From the NCBI RefSeq assembly GCF_000335475.2, contig NZ_ANAH02000027.1, forward strand, positions 1-64,000: a DNA stretch of 64,000 nt, given 5' to 3'. Shown piece after piece: positions 1-7,459 of this stretch. Within the stretch, counting starts at the first letter, position 1. Each line of letters begins with the position of its first letter. This DNA is from Cystobacter fuscus DSM 2262. GTDB lineage: Bacteria; Myxococcota; Myxococcia; Myxococcales; Myxococcaceae. The translations under genes were made by a program, and so were the position numbers. A model generated the notes under the pieces. That model ran no database searches. It had not been told where the DNA came from and saw nothing but the letters and a program-made list of their open reading frames with translations.

Positions 1-26
1 TGGGCAACTGCCCCGGTCTACCCGAC
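1..26 (+). ncRNA. 3' end of a group II intron copy lying mostly upstream
   Basis: These 26 bases are identical to positions 938-963, which form the 3' end of the intron RNA behind the maturase remnant. The CTACCCGAC ending is typical of bacterial group II introns. A second intron copy, or its tail, therefore ends at base 26, and the rest lies outside the window. Confidence 0.6.
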
Positions 27-69
27 AGGTATGACTCGGGGAGCGTGAGGTAGCGCAACGAGTTCTTTG

Positions 70-883
70 ACACTTCCTCTGGAGCTCCAGCAGCTCATCC
101 AGCGCAGGGTGCGAGATGGGGTGCTCCTGCGCCTCATCGGCAAGTGGCTGAAGGCGGGGATTCTGGAAGAGGGGAATGTGACATACCCCGATGAGGGGAC
201 ACCGCAGGGCGGGGTCATCTCGCCCGTGCTGGCGAACATCTACCTGCACGAAGTGCTGGACGTGTGGTTCGAGAAGGAAGTCAAACCGCGCATGAAGGGA
301 CGCGCGGAGCTCGTACGCTACTCGGACGATTTCGTCATCTGCTTCGAGAGGGAGGAAGATGCTCGCCGCGTCATGGAGGTACTTCCCAAGAGGATGGAGA
401 AGTACGGCCTGACGCTCCACCCGGAGAAGACCCGGCTGGTTGAATTCCGCCCACCGCGCCCGGAAAACAGGGGATAGGGTGGACCCGGGAGCTTCGACCT
501 ACTGGGTTTCAAGCACTACTGACTGGGGCAAGTCCCGGTGGGGCAAATGGGTGGTGAAACGCAAGACAGCCACGAGCCGATTGAGCCGGGCGCTGAAGAG
601 GGTGGCACAATGGTGCCGCCTGAACCGGCACCGATCGATACAGGAGCAACACCGCTGCCTCGCGCAGAAGGTGAGAGGGCATTACAGCTACTACGGGATT
701 ACTGGGAACTGGGCTGCCCTCACTACCTTTGCACGGGAGGTGGAAAGCAGGTGGTACAAGTGGCTAGCGCGGCGCTCGCAGAAGGAGCTGAAGCCGGAGC
801 GATTCTGGCGACTGCTCAAGCTGCTTCCGCTACCAGCGCCGCGCGTCGTCCACAGGGTCTACCGACTCGCAGCGAAACCATGA
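70..883 (+). pseudogene. ltrA: Group II intron reverse transcriptase/maturase, 5'-truncated and broken
   Basis: This is the remnant of the intron-encoded protein that splices and mobilises a group II intron. The visible reverse transcriptase part has the [18 protein letters not shown] motif and the catalytic box RYSDDF (a YADD variant). It is followed by [10 protein letters not shown] and then the maturase domain X signature (RGHYSYYGITGN) and a C-terminal WYKWLARRSQ region. The finger and palm N-terminus is missing, since homology starts near base 91. The frame is broken by TAG at 475-477 and TGA at 520-522, and the maturase part continues in another frame from about 524. Each defect rules out a working protein, so this copy could move only if helped in trans. 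Confidence 0.85.
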
Positions 884-963
884 GCCGAGGAGCCGGATGC
901 GGGAATTCTGCACGTCCGGATCTGTGGGGGGCCGGGGTGGGCAACTGCCCCGGTCTACCCGAC
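884..963 (+). ncRNA. Group II intron RNA, 3' domains V/VI
   Basis: Directly behind the maturase remnant the RNA shows a GAGCCG...GCACGTCCGG hairpin of domain V type. It ends with GGTCTACCCGAC, the usual 3' intron end. The last 26 bases recur at 1-26. The 5' intron domains are absent, so this is a tail fragment. Confidence 0.6.
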
Positions 964-989
964 TCCGACACCTCGCGCTCTCCGAGCCG

Positions 990-1031
990 TTCCTACGAGT
1001 CGTCTGACACCTTTCTCTGACACCTTTCTCG
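990..1031 (+). repeat. Repeat family B copy (TGACACCTTTCTC type)
   Basis: The stretch holds CCTACGAGTCGTCTGACACC and then a direct doubling of TGACACCTTTCTC. Related copies lie near 56-75, 19432-19462, 28624-28676 and, inverted, 29885-29922. Each sits at a point where a gene is cut, and here it separates the intron end from the 3' end of an unknown CDS. Confidence 0.55.
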
Positions 1032-1135
1032 GCCTGAGCGCCTCGCCCTCCAATACCGTGCTGCTCGCCGTGCCGGTGGAGGTGCTCGAGCTGGCCAAGG
1101 CCCTGACCGTGCGCAAGGAGCCGCCCGGCACCTGA
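1031..1135 (+). pseudogene. 3' fragment of an unrecognised CDS
   Basis: This open frame ends in a TGA at 1133-1135 and has G or C at almost every third codon position, the mark of real myxobacterial coding sequence. The last residues read VLELAKALTVRKEPPGT. The upstream part has been replaced by repeat B and intron debris, so no start codon is left. I do not recognise the family. Confidence 0.4.
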
Positions 1136-1506
1136 GCGTGCTCGGTCCTCCGACTGGACGTCCTGGAGCGTGAAGCCCCACTCCTCGAGCACCTTCGCCT
1201 CGTCGGGAACTCTCCGGTTGGGAGGGTTTCGTGGGGCCGAGCTCCGTGCCCTTTCCGTCGAAGTTCACGAGGGCGTGACGTACTTCCTCGACCGCGAGGG
1301 TCGGCTGGGACTTGCCCGGATCGGCCAGTACGTCCAGCAGCTCCAGGTTGTCTTATGCTCAACGCCACCCGGGCGGTCACCACTTCACCTGACTTTCCGG
1401 AGAAGGCCTGCTCGGTCTCATGGGAGAGACCGCAGCCGCCCAGCAGCAGGGCGCTCAGCGCGGAAGTACTCATGGACAGACGGGCGAATCGATGAGGACG
1501 GCTCAT
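1136..1506 (-). pseudogene. Broken lipoprotein gene
   Basis: An ATG at 1506 opens a clear lipoprotein signal peptide with lipobox LLGGC (SALLLGGCGLS). The frame then changes at least twice: DPGKSQPTLAVEE and FDGKGTELGPTK lie in a second frame, and EEWGFTLQDVQSED in a third. The 3' end runs into the unrelated CDS fragment on the other strand. It looks like a small secreted lipoprotein gene inactivated by frameshifts and a deletion. Family not recognised. Confidence 0.5.
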
Positions 1507-1627
1507 GGGGGTCGTACCTTTTCGTGGCGGTTCGGTTCGGGTCGAGCGTGAAAGCACCCTAGCAGGAAGCCACGGAAAAGGACTGTAATACCAGTAATAT
1601 GGGCAAGACAGGTTCCGGAAAACCCGC

Positions 1628-1695
1628 CTATAGGAGGGATGGGGGCGGTGTGGAGGGAGAGGGCAGGAGCCCGAGGGGCCGAGGAGGGCCGGTGG
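1628..1695 (+). repeat. Repeat family A, short copy
   Basis: This is the core of a dispersed GC-rich, purine-rich repeat starting (G)CSTATAGGAGGGATGGGGG and running through GTGTGGAGGGAGAGGGCAGGAGC. Eight other copies are in the window (5938, 11288, 12189, 25928, 26815 inverted, 28260, 41588, 49713). Confidence 0.75.
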
Positions 1696-1790
1696 ACTGC
1701 CGGCTACTCCGAAGCGCCCAGCGTCGCCTGTGCCAGAGATGGGCGAACATGCGCGGATCGTCCCACGAGCTCGTCGTGCCCATAAAAAAT

Positions 1791-1807
1791 CGTACAGCCG
1801 CTGTACG
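1791..1807. promoter_or_regulatory. Perfect 7-bp inverted repeat, candidate operator
   Basis: CGTACAG-CCG-CTGTACG lies in a locally AT-rich stretch about 60 bp before the SRPBCC gene. The symmetry and size suit a TetR-type dimer. No regulator gene remains next to it, so the binding protein is unknown. Confidence 0.45.
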
Positions 1808-1868
1808 TTAATTTAGATTCTGTTCCAGCCCCGCGTGGCTCATCTTCGTCTCATCAACGGAGATACCA

Positions 1869-2396
1869 ATGAACAGAATAGCTGACACCACCAGGCTCTT
1901 TCTTCTCGCCATCCTCGCGATTTCTCATGTCCAATGCCAGGACATGTCCAACATCCGGACGCGGATCAATCCGAACGCCGCGACCGTCGCGCGCACCGAA
2001 CTGCTCATCCACGCGCCGCCGAAGGCGATCTGGTCGGTATTGACCGAGATCGACCGCTGGACCGTATGGATGCCCGAGTTTGCCTCGGCGCGGCTCGAAG
2101 GGCCCCTCGCCCCCGGTTCGGTGATCTTCTGGGAGCCCCCAGGCCAGGTGGTGGAGTCTCGTCTCGTCGTAGTGGAACCCGAACGCCGACTCATCTGGAA
2201 TGGCACGGATGGCGCCGTCCATGTGTGGGAACTGATCCCGATGGCCAACGGCACACTCCTGCGCAACGAAGAATCCATCGACGAATGGAAGCTTGCCGGC
2301 TCGGTCGACGGGAACGCATTCCTTACCGATGCCCTCAACACATGGAACAGCCGCATTGCCCAACAGGTAGCTACATGGGAAGGAAGCGTCGAATGA
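1869..2396 (+). CDS. SRPBCC family protein with N-terminal signal-like segment
   Basis: A 175-residue protein of the START/polyketide-cyclase (SRPBCC) fold, which builds a cavity for small hydrophobic ligands. The family start (ARTELLIHAPPKAIWSVLTEIDRW) is at about residues 41-64, followed by VWMPEF, GSVIFWEPPG and WNGTDGAVHVWEL. Residues 1-23 (MNRIADTTRLFLLAILAISH) are hydrophobic and could be a signal peptide, unusual for this mostly cytoplasmic family. A 7-bp palindrome lies 60 bp upstream. The stop overlaps the ATG of the next short frame (ATGA), so it was probably the first gene of an operon whose second gene is now cut. The ligand cannot be told. Confidence 0.8.
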   Translation: MNRIADTTRLFLLAILAISHVQCQDMSNIRTRINPNAATVARTELLIHAPPKAIWSVLTEIDRWTVWMPEFASARLEGPLAPGSVIFWEPPGQVVESRLVVVEPERRLIWNGTDGAVHVWELIPMANGTLLRNEESIDEWKLAGSVDGNAFLTDALNTWNSRIAQQVATWEGSVE

Positions 2397-2491
2397 AGAA
2401 TCAACCTGGACTCACACGCCTCTCCTCGCTTCTCAAGACAACACTGGCCGTAACCGCTCACCGCATGGCTCGGTGCCGCTTCGTGGAGTGA
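2393..2491 (+). pseudogene. Short frame coupled to the SRPBCC gene, likely a truncated gene start
   Basis: The ATG overlaps the stop of the preceding gene in an ATGA arrangement, implying translational coupling. It encodes only 32 residues (MKNQPGLTRLSSLLKTTLAV...) and ends just before the PfpI-like fragment on the other strand. It looks like the first codons of a second operon gene whose remainder was lost. No family can be assigned. Confidence 0.35.
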
Positions 2492-2519
2492 ACCTTCACC
2501 GCTACCTGGAGCCCCTCCG

Positions 2520-2932
2520 TCAGCGGAGCGCAGCGATCACCGCCTCCGCCAGCGCGGCTGAAGACCCTGGGTTCTGGCCTGTCAGCAGGTTGCCGTCCTG
2601 CACGACGAAGGAACTCCAATTCGGCCCCTTCTCGTAGAGCGCTCCGCGCTTGCGCAAGGTGTCGGCAAGCAGCCACGGCGCGTTCTCGGCGGTCCCAAAC
2701 TCGATCTCTTCCTCATCGCTGAAAGCGGTCAGCTTCCGACCTGCGAAGGGCCAGCTACCGTCCTCGTCCGTTGCGGCGAGCAGCGCGGCTGGGCCGTGGC
2801 AGACCGAAGCGATCAGTTTCGAGGCGCGGTTCGCCCGGACCAGGAGGCGGCCCATGTCCGGGTCTTTGTAGAGGTCTTCGACAGGTCCATGACCCCCTGG
2901 GATGACGATGGCGCCGAACCGGTAGGCCCGGG
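2520..2932 (-). pseudogene. DJ-1/PfpI (type 1 glutamine amidotransferase-like) fragment
   Basis: The reading frame carries the family core: AIVIPGGHGPVEDLY, then the nucleophile elbow SVCHGPAALL with its cysteine, and further on WSSFVVQDGNLLTGQNP. These are typical of DJ-1/PfpI proteins (Hsp31-like glyoxalase/chaperone group). The C-terminus is natural, but about 60-80 N-terminal residues and the start codon are missing. The frame is cut exactly where the duplicated toxin/sigma block begins (about 2933). I read it as a gene destroyed when block A arrived. Confidence 0.75.
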
Positions 2933-2961
2933 CGGATTTCGCTCACGTCAAGCAAACAGTC

Positions 2962-3345
2962 ATGCACTTCGATGGAGAGATCAAAGCACTCGACCAAGAT
3001 ATCACCAACGCCATAGCGGATGTGGAGAGGCATGAGAACGCCGGCCTGGAGAAGGTCTGGTCCGAAAAATACAAGATGCAAAGCTCCTCCTTCTTTGGGG
3101 ATAAAGTCACGGAGGAGACCAACGAGCCCGGGTTCTATCGGATCTCGCTGAAGGGCGACAGGCGCGGTCATGCCATGGGCATTGAGAATCTCGGCAATGG
3201 ACAGTTCAAGTTCATGGACCCGAACAGCGGCGAATTCCACCTGCATGACGAGGCCGCCCTGAGACATGTCGTGACGCAAAACGCGCGGCTGATGGGCTAC
3301 GCGAACGACGCCTTCTCGTTCGAGATCCAGCGCCTCCGCACCTGA
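2962..3345 (+). pseudogene. Orphan C-terminal part of the YopT-like protease
   Basis: These residues match the last 128 of the protease at 13833-15197, including the His and Asp of the putative C58 triad (GDRRGHAMG and FMDPNSGEF). The catalytic cysteine region and N-terminus are absent. The frame is open upstream only to the junction at 2933, and no promoter or immunity gene accompanies it. It differs at several residues (QSSSFF for RSSSVF, ending QRLRT for QHLLP). It could act as a donor cassette for recombination into the complete toxin but cannot be an active protease. Confidence 0.8.
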
Positions 3346-3364
3346 CCGGCGACGTCCAACAGCC

Positions 3365-3607
3365 TCAGCGGCCCCGGCCCGCGCTCCCCGTCTCGCGGCC
3401 GGTGGCGCACGCGGGCCGCAGGAGACACCGGGCGCAGTTCTCCCGTACGGGCGTCGTGGGACACACGCCGCTCATGCCGTAATGACAGAGGGCGAAGTCG
3501 AAGCGCACCGGCTCCTCGGCGTCGAGCACGCGCAGCGAGGCCGTCACCTCCTCGGCGGTGCGCCAGCTCAGGTCGTTGCGGCGGGTGAGCCCCAGATATT
3601 GCCTTCG
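3365..3607 (-). pseudogene. C-terminal fragment of a TIGR02757 (DUF2400) family protein
   Basis: The frame reads LGLTRRNDLSWRTAEEVTA and later FDFALCHYGMSGVCP with the closing cysteine pattern CARC...C. This is the Cys-rich tail of TIGR02757 proteins, whose function is unknown (possible iron-sulfur or nucleic acid binding). It is cut at its 5' side next to the sigma gene start. The same fragment, shorter, is at 15217-15381, so the truncation predates the duplication. Confidence 0.7.
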
Positions 3608-3640
3608 CTGCTGCCTCGTCTGGGGTAGAGTTCGAGTCCG

Positions 3641-4249
3641 GTGAAACCCAAGTCTCCCCTGGCGCGTACCGCCGATGCACCGGCCGCTTCATCCTCCTCC
3701 GCCGGAGAATCAGACGAGGAATTGATGGCGCGCTTCTGCCAGGGTGATGCACGGGCCTTCGACGCCCTCTTCCAGCGCTATGCGCGGCCCATCCACGGCT
3801 ACCTGGCGCGGATGACGGGCCAGGTGGCCGCGGCCGAGGACCTGTCCCAGCAGACGTTCCTGTCGCTGGTGAAGGCGCGCGGGCGCTTCCAGGAGGGCTC
3901 GCGGGTGAAGCCGTGGCTGTACGCCATCGCCACCAACGCGGCGCGCGACTGGCAGCGGCGCAAGCGTCCCGAGGAGCTGACGGACGAGGGAGAGCTGCCC
4001 GCCCAGGTCGCCTCGGAGCACGGCGGCTCCCGGGACCTGGGCCTGGAGAACGCCGTGCAGCGGGCGCTCGCCCAGTTGCCCGAGGGACAGCGCATCCCCA
4101 TCGTCCTGCACCGCTTCGAGGGGATGGGCTTCGCGGAGATCGCCGAGGCGATGGGGCTGACGGAGTCGGCGGTGAAGGTCCGCGCCCACCGGGGCTACGC
4201 GCGGCTGCGCGAGTTGCTGTCCGCCCTCGAACAGGAGGCGAAGGAATGA
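3641..4249 (+). CDS. ECF RNA polymerase sigma factor
   Basis: A 202-residue extracytoplasmic-function sigma factor, starting at GTG. Region 2 is at about residues 32-105 (DALFQRYARPIHGYLARM, then the polymerase-binding AEDLSQQTFLSLV and the -10-reading WLYAIATNAARDWQRR). Region 4 is at about 140-195 with a helix-turn-helix (GMGFAEIAEAMGLTESAVKV). The stop overlaps the ATG of the anti-sigma gene, so the two are coupled. The only other sigma-related frame in the window (15334) lacks region 2. The pairing with a multi-membrane-span anti-sigma factor resembles Caulobacter SigF-NrsF, which controls bufferin operons. The five GTAACC-N15/16-CGT sites in this window are its candidate targets. No such site precedes this gene. 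Confidence 0.92.
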   Translation: MKPKSPLARTADAPAASSSSAGESDEELMARFCQGDARAFDALFQRYARPIHGYLARMTGQVAAAEDLSQQTFLSLVKARGRFQEGSRVKPWLYAIATNAARDWQRRKRPEELTDEGELPAQVASEHGGSRDLGLENAVQRALAQLPEGQRIPIVLHRFEGMGFAEIAEAMGLTESAVKVRAHRGYARLRELLSALEQEAKE

Positions 4250-5025
4250 GCGCCGAGTGCACGCGCGTGCTGGAAGCCCTGGGCCAACCCCTCTCGCCGG
4301 AGCTCGCCGCGCATGCGGACGGCTGCGCCGGGTGCCGGGCCCTGCTCGAGGGCTTCGACGCGCTGGAGTCCCTGCCCGTCCCGGGAGCCGCTCGGCCTCC
4401 CCCCGACCTGGAGCCCGTGCGGGCCGTCGCCCTGGAAGCGCTGGCGGCACAGCCCAAAGCGACTCCCTGGACGTCCGAGGCCTGGAAGCTCGGGGGCCTG
4501 TACACGGGCATGATGGCGCTCGTGACGCTCGTCTTCGCGGCGAAGGGCCTCCTGAGCAACACGGCGCCCCTCGGGGTGGTGGTGGGGCTGGCCGTCCTCC
4601 TGCTGCTGTCCATGGGGGGCGCGCTCTGGGTGGCGCTGGCACCCGCGCGGCGCCTGGGCTGGCTTGGGGTGGGCACCGGCGCGGTGGGCGTGGCGCTGCT
4701 GGTCGTGCTGGGCGGCTCGGGGCTCGCCAACCCCAACAGGGGCTTTGTCGAGGGGTGCGTCTCCTGCGTGCGCACGGGGGCGCTCTTCTCGCTGCTGCCC
4801 CTCGTCGCCACCCTGGGCATGCTGCGCCGAATGGCCTTGCACGCCGTCCGGGCGGTGGCCGCGGGACTGGCCGCGGGCGCGGTGGGCTTGCTCCTCCTGC
4901 ACGTGCACTGCTCCGATGGGAGCCCCGGGCACCTGGCCGTCTCCCATGTGGGGCCCTGGCTCGTGCTGGGCGCGCTCGCCCCCTGGGTGCGAGCCCGTCT
5001 GCGCACCACCCGCCACGCCCCCTGA
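4246..5025 (+). CDS. Membrane anti-sigma factor (NrsF/DUF1109-like), copy A
   Basis: A 259-residue inner-membrane protein that should hold the coupled sigma factor inactive. The N-terminus has a zinc-type anti-sigma motif HADGCAGC (HxxxCxxC, about residues 24-31). Six hydrophobic segments follow, near residues 84-105, 110-135, 139-160, 172-195, 205-228 and 240-255. Cysteines in the periplasm-facing loops (EGCVSCVRTG, and HVHCSDGSPGHL with following histidines) resemble the Cys/His pattern of NrsF-like sensors, where metals or oxidants trigger release. The twin at 15528-16307 is nearly identical (for example EAWKLGG here, EAWTLGG there). Translationally coupled to the sigma gene. Confidence 0.85.
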   Translation: MSAECTRVLEALGQPLSPELAAHADGCAGCRALLEGFDALESLPVPGAARPPPDLEPVRAVALEALAAQPKATPWTSEAWKLGGLYTGMMALVTLVFAAKGLLSNTAPLGVVVGLAVLLLLSMGGALWVALAPARRLGWLGVGTGAVGVALLVVLGGSGLANPNRGFVEGCVSCVRTGALFSLLPLVATLGMLRRMALHAVRAVAAGLAAGAVGLLLLHVHCSDGSPGHLAVSHVGPWLVLGALAPWVRARLRTTRHAP

Positions 5026-5106
5026 GTCGCCTCTTCAGTCGCGAACCCCATCAAGGGCGGGCTGGTTCAAGCGCCTCGTGCACATGAAGTGCGGGAGAGC
5101 CGGTTT

Positions 5107-5187
5107 TGTGGACACACCTCATAAGTCGGCTACACGGGAGGTAGTGTTCATGGAGCGAAGGAAGAGGCGGAGTTTCACCCGCGGCGT
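5107..5187 (+). mobile_element. IS3-family left end with orfA start remnant
   Basis: TGTGGACACACCTCATAAG looks like a terminal inverted repeat. It is followed by a Shine-Dalgarno (GGGAGG) and ATG at 5150 opening MERRKRRSFTR, the usual start of IS3 OrfA (normally ...RRSFTxEFKAEAV). Homology ends after about 12 codons. An orfB 3' remnant of an IS3 element lies at 25855-25926. Confidence 0.55.
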
Positions 5188-5343
5188 GAGGCCCTTCGTG
5201 CTCGCGCCATTGGTCGGTTTCTACGACCAGGCTTAGCTGACGCGGCACTTCCGGCGGCTCGTGGGGACGACGCCCGCGCGGTACGTGAAGTCTCCGAGTG
5301 ACCCGCGGTTCCGCGGCGTGCTTCGGCCTTCTCCGCAGCTGTA
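5188..5343 (+). pseudogene. AraC-type HTH C-terminal remnant
   Basis: The frame reads GFYDQA-stop-LTRHFRRLVGTTPARYVKS, the second helix-turn-helix of AraC/XylS regulators (normally GFYDQAHLTRHF). A TAG at 5234-5236 replaces the histidine codon. Only this tail survives, fused behind the IS3 remnant. Confidence 0.65.
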
Positions 5344-5565
5344 GACGTCCACGCCACCTTGAGCCGCAGGTGGGACCAGTTGCAGCGGCGCGAGACATCG
5401 TCGTGCTTGCAGTACTGCCGCACCCGTCCCTGCCTCCGAGGAGGGAGCTCCGAAGAACAAGGCCTTGCCAGGTGCCGCGTGATGTTTAGGCTCAAGACAG
5501 CCAAGAGGTCCAGGCCCCTGCCACGCACCAGAGGGGAGCCAGTGCCCCCACCCCTCTTAGGCGTT
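5344..5565. other. Intergenic stretch with no recognised gene
   Basis: No frame here shows both third-position GC bias and a recognisable motif. It lies between the AraC remnant and the 3' end of the first Cys-rich peptide gene and is probably decayed sequence. Confidence 0.4.
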
Positions 5566-5778
5566 TCAGCAGCCGGCCCAGGCCATGCAGAGCGCCACGG
5601 AGGGGCACGCGACGGACTGACAGGACTGGGATTTCAAGATGCATGCGGCCCTGATGAGCTTGCACTGGTTGCTGTCCGGGGCCTTGGGGACGGCCCTCGC
5701 CTCCTGCGAGGAAAAAACAAGGGCGCCCGTCAACCCCAACGTCAACCCGAGAACTCCCATCTTCAGCGTCTTCATCAT
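5566..5778 (-). CDS. MMKTLK-family secreted Cys-rich peptide 1
   Basis: A 70-residue precursor with a Sec signal peptide (MMKTLKMGVLGLTLGLTGAL, cleavage likely after ARA at about residue 29). The mature part is about 41 residues and holds six cysteines (NQCKL, AACIL, SQSCQS, VACPS, ALCMA, AGC). The signal and the spacing from promoter to start match the genes at 11870 and 12704, so the three form a paralog family. The start was chosen at the doubled ATGATG shared by all three, 8 bp after an AGGAG. A GTAACC-N16-CGTAT promoter and a hairpin leader lie upstream. I know of no described family: a metal-binding, antimicrobial or signalling peptide are all possible. Confidence 0.7.
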   Translation of the reverse strand: MMKTLKMGVLGLTLGLTGALVFSSQEARAVPKAPDSNQCKLIRAACILKSQSCQSVACPSVALCMAWAGC

Positions 5779-5845
5779 GTCGTCTTCTCCTGTGGTGTTC
5801 GGACCACGTCCCGTTGCTCCCCGTTTTTCGGAGAGTCGCCTGTCC

Positions 5846-5872
5846 ATACGGAGAACTTCGTTTGCCGGTTAC
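5846..5872 (-). promoter_or_regulatory. ECF-type promoter of Cys-rich peptide gene 1
   Basis: On the minus strand TGTAACC (complement of 5867-5872) is followed, after 16 bp, by CGTAT (complement of 5846-5850). The same arrangement stands before the genes at 11870, 12704, 13210 and 18256. The leader of about 65 nt contains CTCCG-AAAAA-CGGGGAG. Confidence 0.65.
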
Positions 5873-5937
5873 ATCGGAAACCAAGACACCCCCGAGTTTC
5901 TAAAAACCACAATGATTTCAACGAATTGACGAGCCGA

Positions 5938-6112
5938 GCGTATAGGAGGGAAGGGGGCCGTGTGGAGGGAGAGGGAAGGAGCCGAGGGGCCGAGGAGGGC
6001 CGCGGACGGGAGCCCCCGGGCTGTGAGCCAGGGCGGTGCGCAGAGCGTGCAGCCTCCAGGCGGCACACGCTGGCCCAAGCGGCCCCTCCTCCTGGAAGGA
6101 GGTAGCAGGGGC
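5938..6112 (+). repeat. Repeat family A, full-length copy (about 175 bp)
   Basis: It begins GCGTATAGGAGGGAAGGGGG and continues through GCGGACGGGAGCCCCCGGGC and AAGCGGCCCCTCCTCCTGGA to GTAGCAGGGG. Two other long copies (25928 and 28260) match over the same length, and the remaining copies keep only the first 40-75 bp. No reading frame is conserved. Confidence 0.8.
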
Positions 6113-6145
6113 GTGGGCTTGTGGGGCCGCGTGACGGCATGGGGC

Positions 6146-6400
6146 TCAACACCACGCCATCAGAGGAGGCGCCGGGGCCAGCTGAGCAGGCCACGAGGGC
6201 AGTGACAGGTGCTCCACAAGGGCGCGCACGGTGTTGGGTGCCGTCAGGTCCGCCCACACCCGGCGCCTGCCTCCACACCTGCCGCAGGCGAAGCCCGTCG
6301 AGCGCGAAGCTCCTGCGCAGCAGCCCGGCCCCATCCAGCCGAGGCGTGCGCTCCTGGGGCGGCTCCAGCCTCGTCGCTGCCTCAGGGGGCTCTCTGGCCT
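6146..6400 (-). mobile_element. IS91-family transposase C-terminal fragment
   Basis: The minus strand reads PPQERTPRLDGAGLLRRSFALD and, after a one-base frame change, CGRCGGRRRV...LTAPNTVRALVEHLSLP. This is the zinc-ribbon-like tail of IS91/IS801-type rolling-circle transposases. The catalytic part is missing. A related tail is at 25502-25640. Confidence 0.65.
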
Positions 6401-6885
6401 TTTCCGGCTTCGGCTCTGCCCCCCTGAGATGCGAGGTGCGCTTCGAGCCGCGCGAGGGTCTGGGTTCCGCCCTCGATTGCGTACTTCGCCGCCTGCTCGC
6501 GAGCTTCGACGGTCGGCAAGGTGTGCTGGAGCGTGACACGCGTCTTGCCGCCTTCGTCCTTGAAGGTGACGACGGCTTTGAACATCACCTCCCCTTCCTT
6601 CGAGCCGTGGTCCCACTCGAGCCGCTCGTCGGGGACCACCTTCGTGTAGAGGATGTGGTTCGGGAAGTCGGTGCCGTCGGGACCGTGCATCGTGAAGCGC
6701 CACGCGCCGCCGGGCCGCACGTCCTTGCTGTAGGTCGTCGTCCGAAACCCGTTCGGCCCCCACCAGTTCGAGATCATCTTCGCGTCCGTGAACGCCTGAA
6801 AGACCAGCGCGCGTGGCGCGTTGATCAGCCGGGTCACTTCGAGCTGCCGCTTCGCGAGCTCATTCAGATCGGGCGCTGCATTCAT
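6382..6885 (-). CDS. AHSA1-type SRPBCC domain protein
   Basis: A 167-residue cytoplasmic protein of the AHSA1/START-like group: LEVTRLINAPRALVFQAFTD at about residues 15-34, then WWGPNGF, GGAWRFTMHGPDG and MFKAVVTFKDEGGKTRVTL. Such genes usually sit behind a small ArsR regulator, and here the ATG overlaps the ArsR stop. Function is unproven; several homologues are solvent or stress inducible. The last 15 or so residues (QGGRAEAGKGQRAP) overlap the IS91 fragment and may be foreign, so the natural C-terminus was probably replaced by the insertion. Confidence 0.85.
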   Translation of the reverse strand: MNAAPDLNELAKRQLEVTRLINAPRALVFQAFTDAKMISNWWGPNGFRTTTYSKDVRPGGAWRFTMHGPDGTDFPNHILYTKVVPDERLEWDHGSKEGEVMFKAVVTFKDEGGKTRVTLQHTLPTVEAREQAAKYAIEGGTQTLARLEAHLASQGGRAEAGKGQRAP

Positions 6886-7268
6886 GTCTTCTCTCCTGTT
6901 CGGGCCTTCTTCGGAGGTGCCACCTTGCGGGTGCGTTTCGGACGCGGCTGCCCCTGCAGGTCAGCGAGGTAGTCCTCGAGCCTGTCGAAGCTGCCCTCCC
7001 AGAATTGTCGGTAGTGCTCGAGCCAGTCGTTGGCGGTCTTCAGCGGCGCTGGCGCCAGACGACACGGTCTCCACTGGGCTGCGCGGCTCCGCGTGATCAG
7101 CCCGGCGCGCTCGAGCACCTTGAGGTGCTTCGTCACTGCCGGGAGGCTCATCTCGAACGGCTGTGCGAGCTCGGTGACGGAGGTCTCGCCCTTTGCCAGC
7201 CGAGCGAGGATCGCCCGCCGAGTGGGGTCTGCAAGGGCCGCGAAGGTGGCGCTAAGGGGATCGAGCAT
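6882..7268 (-). CDS. ArsR-family transcriptional regulator
   Basis: A 128-residue winged-helix repressor. It starts with FAALADPTRRAILARLAKGE (residues 9-28) and the recognition helix is MSLPAVTKHLKVLERAGLI. The usual metal-binding ELCVCDL motif is absent, as in the ArsR regulators paired with AHSA1 proteins. A basic tail (PRPKRTRKVAPPKKAR) extends the protein. It forms an operon with the following SRPBCC gene by a 4-bp overlap. Two tandem AACC-N4-GGTT sites just upstream are candidate operators for autoregulation. Confidence 0.9.
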   Translation of the reverse strand: MLDPLSATFAALADPTRRAILARLAKGETSVTELAQPFEMSLPAVTKHLKVLERAGLITRSRAAQWRPCRLAPAPLKTANDWLEHYRQFWEGSFDRLEDYLADLQGQPRPKRTRKVAPPKKARTGEKT

Positions 7269-7280
7269 TTTCGAGTAGCT

Positions 7281-7308
7281 AACCGATTGGTTAACTAACC
7301 ATTTGGTT
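7281..7308. promoter_or_regulatory. Twin operator-like palindromes before arsR
   Basis: AACCGATTGGTT (7281-7292) and AACCATTTGGTT (7297-7308) are two AACC-N4-GGTT palindromes with 16-bp spacing, 13 bp before the ArsR start. Paired sites this close to an ArsR gene usually serve autorepression. Confidence 0.5.
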
Positions 7309-7459
7309 GAATTCTGTCAAGCACTCGGACAATTGCGAATGCGTTCGGTCGTCAGCGCGGCGACGACAGGCACTTCACGGCGTCATCGAGAAGTCCGGCG
7401 ACACGCGCCTCGCCAGGAAACCCCTGATTGCTCAGCGGCTTCCGGCCTCGGCTTTTGTG

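Larger units (their letters stand above)
2933..5036 (+). repeat. Duplicated block, copy A (2.1 kb)
   Basis: The stretch from the toxin 3' end through the DUF2400 fragment, sigma factor and anti-sigma factor recurs at 14787-16318 with very few differences. Copy A has the complete sigma gene but only the 3' quarter of the toxin. Copy B has the whole toxin but lacks 570 bp (3532-4101 in copy A) of the sigma region. Common sequence stops at ...GCCTCTTC on the right in both. Confidence 0.9.

Noticed and set aside
2450..2475. GTAACC near 2451 as an ECF promoter
   Set aside because: No CGT(A/C) at the required spacing and no gene start behind it.
3297..5054. Minus-strand frames opposite the sigma/anti-sigma genes in both copies
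   Set aside because: They mirror the plus-strand genes and carry no motif except the short DUF2400 tail, which is annotated separately.
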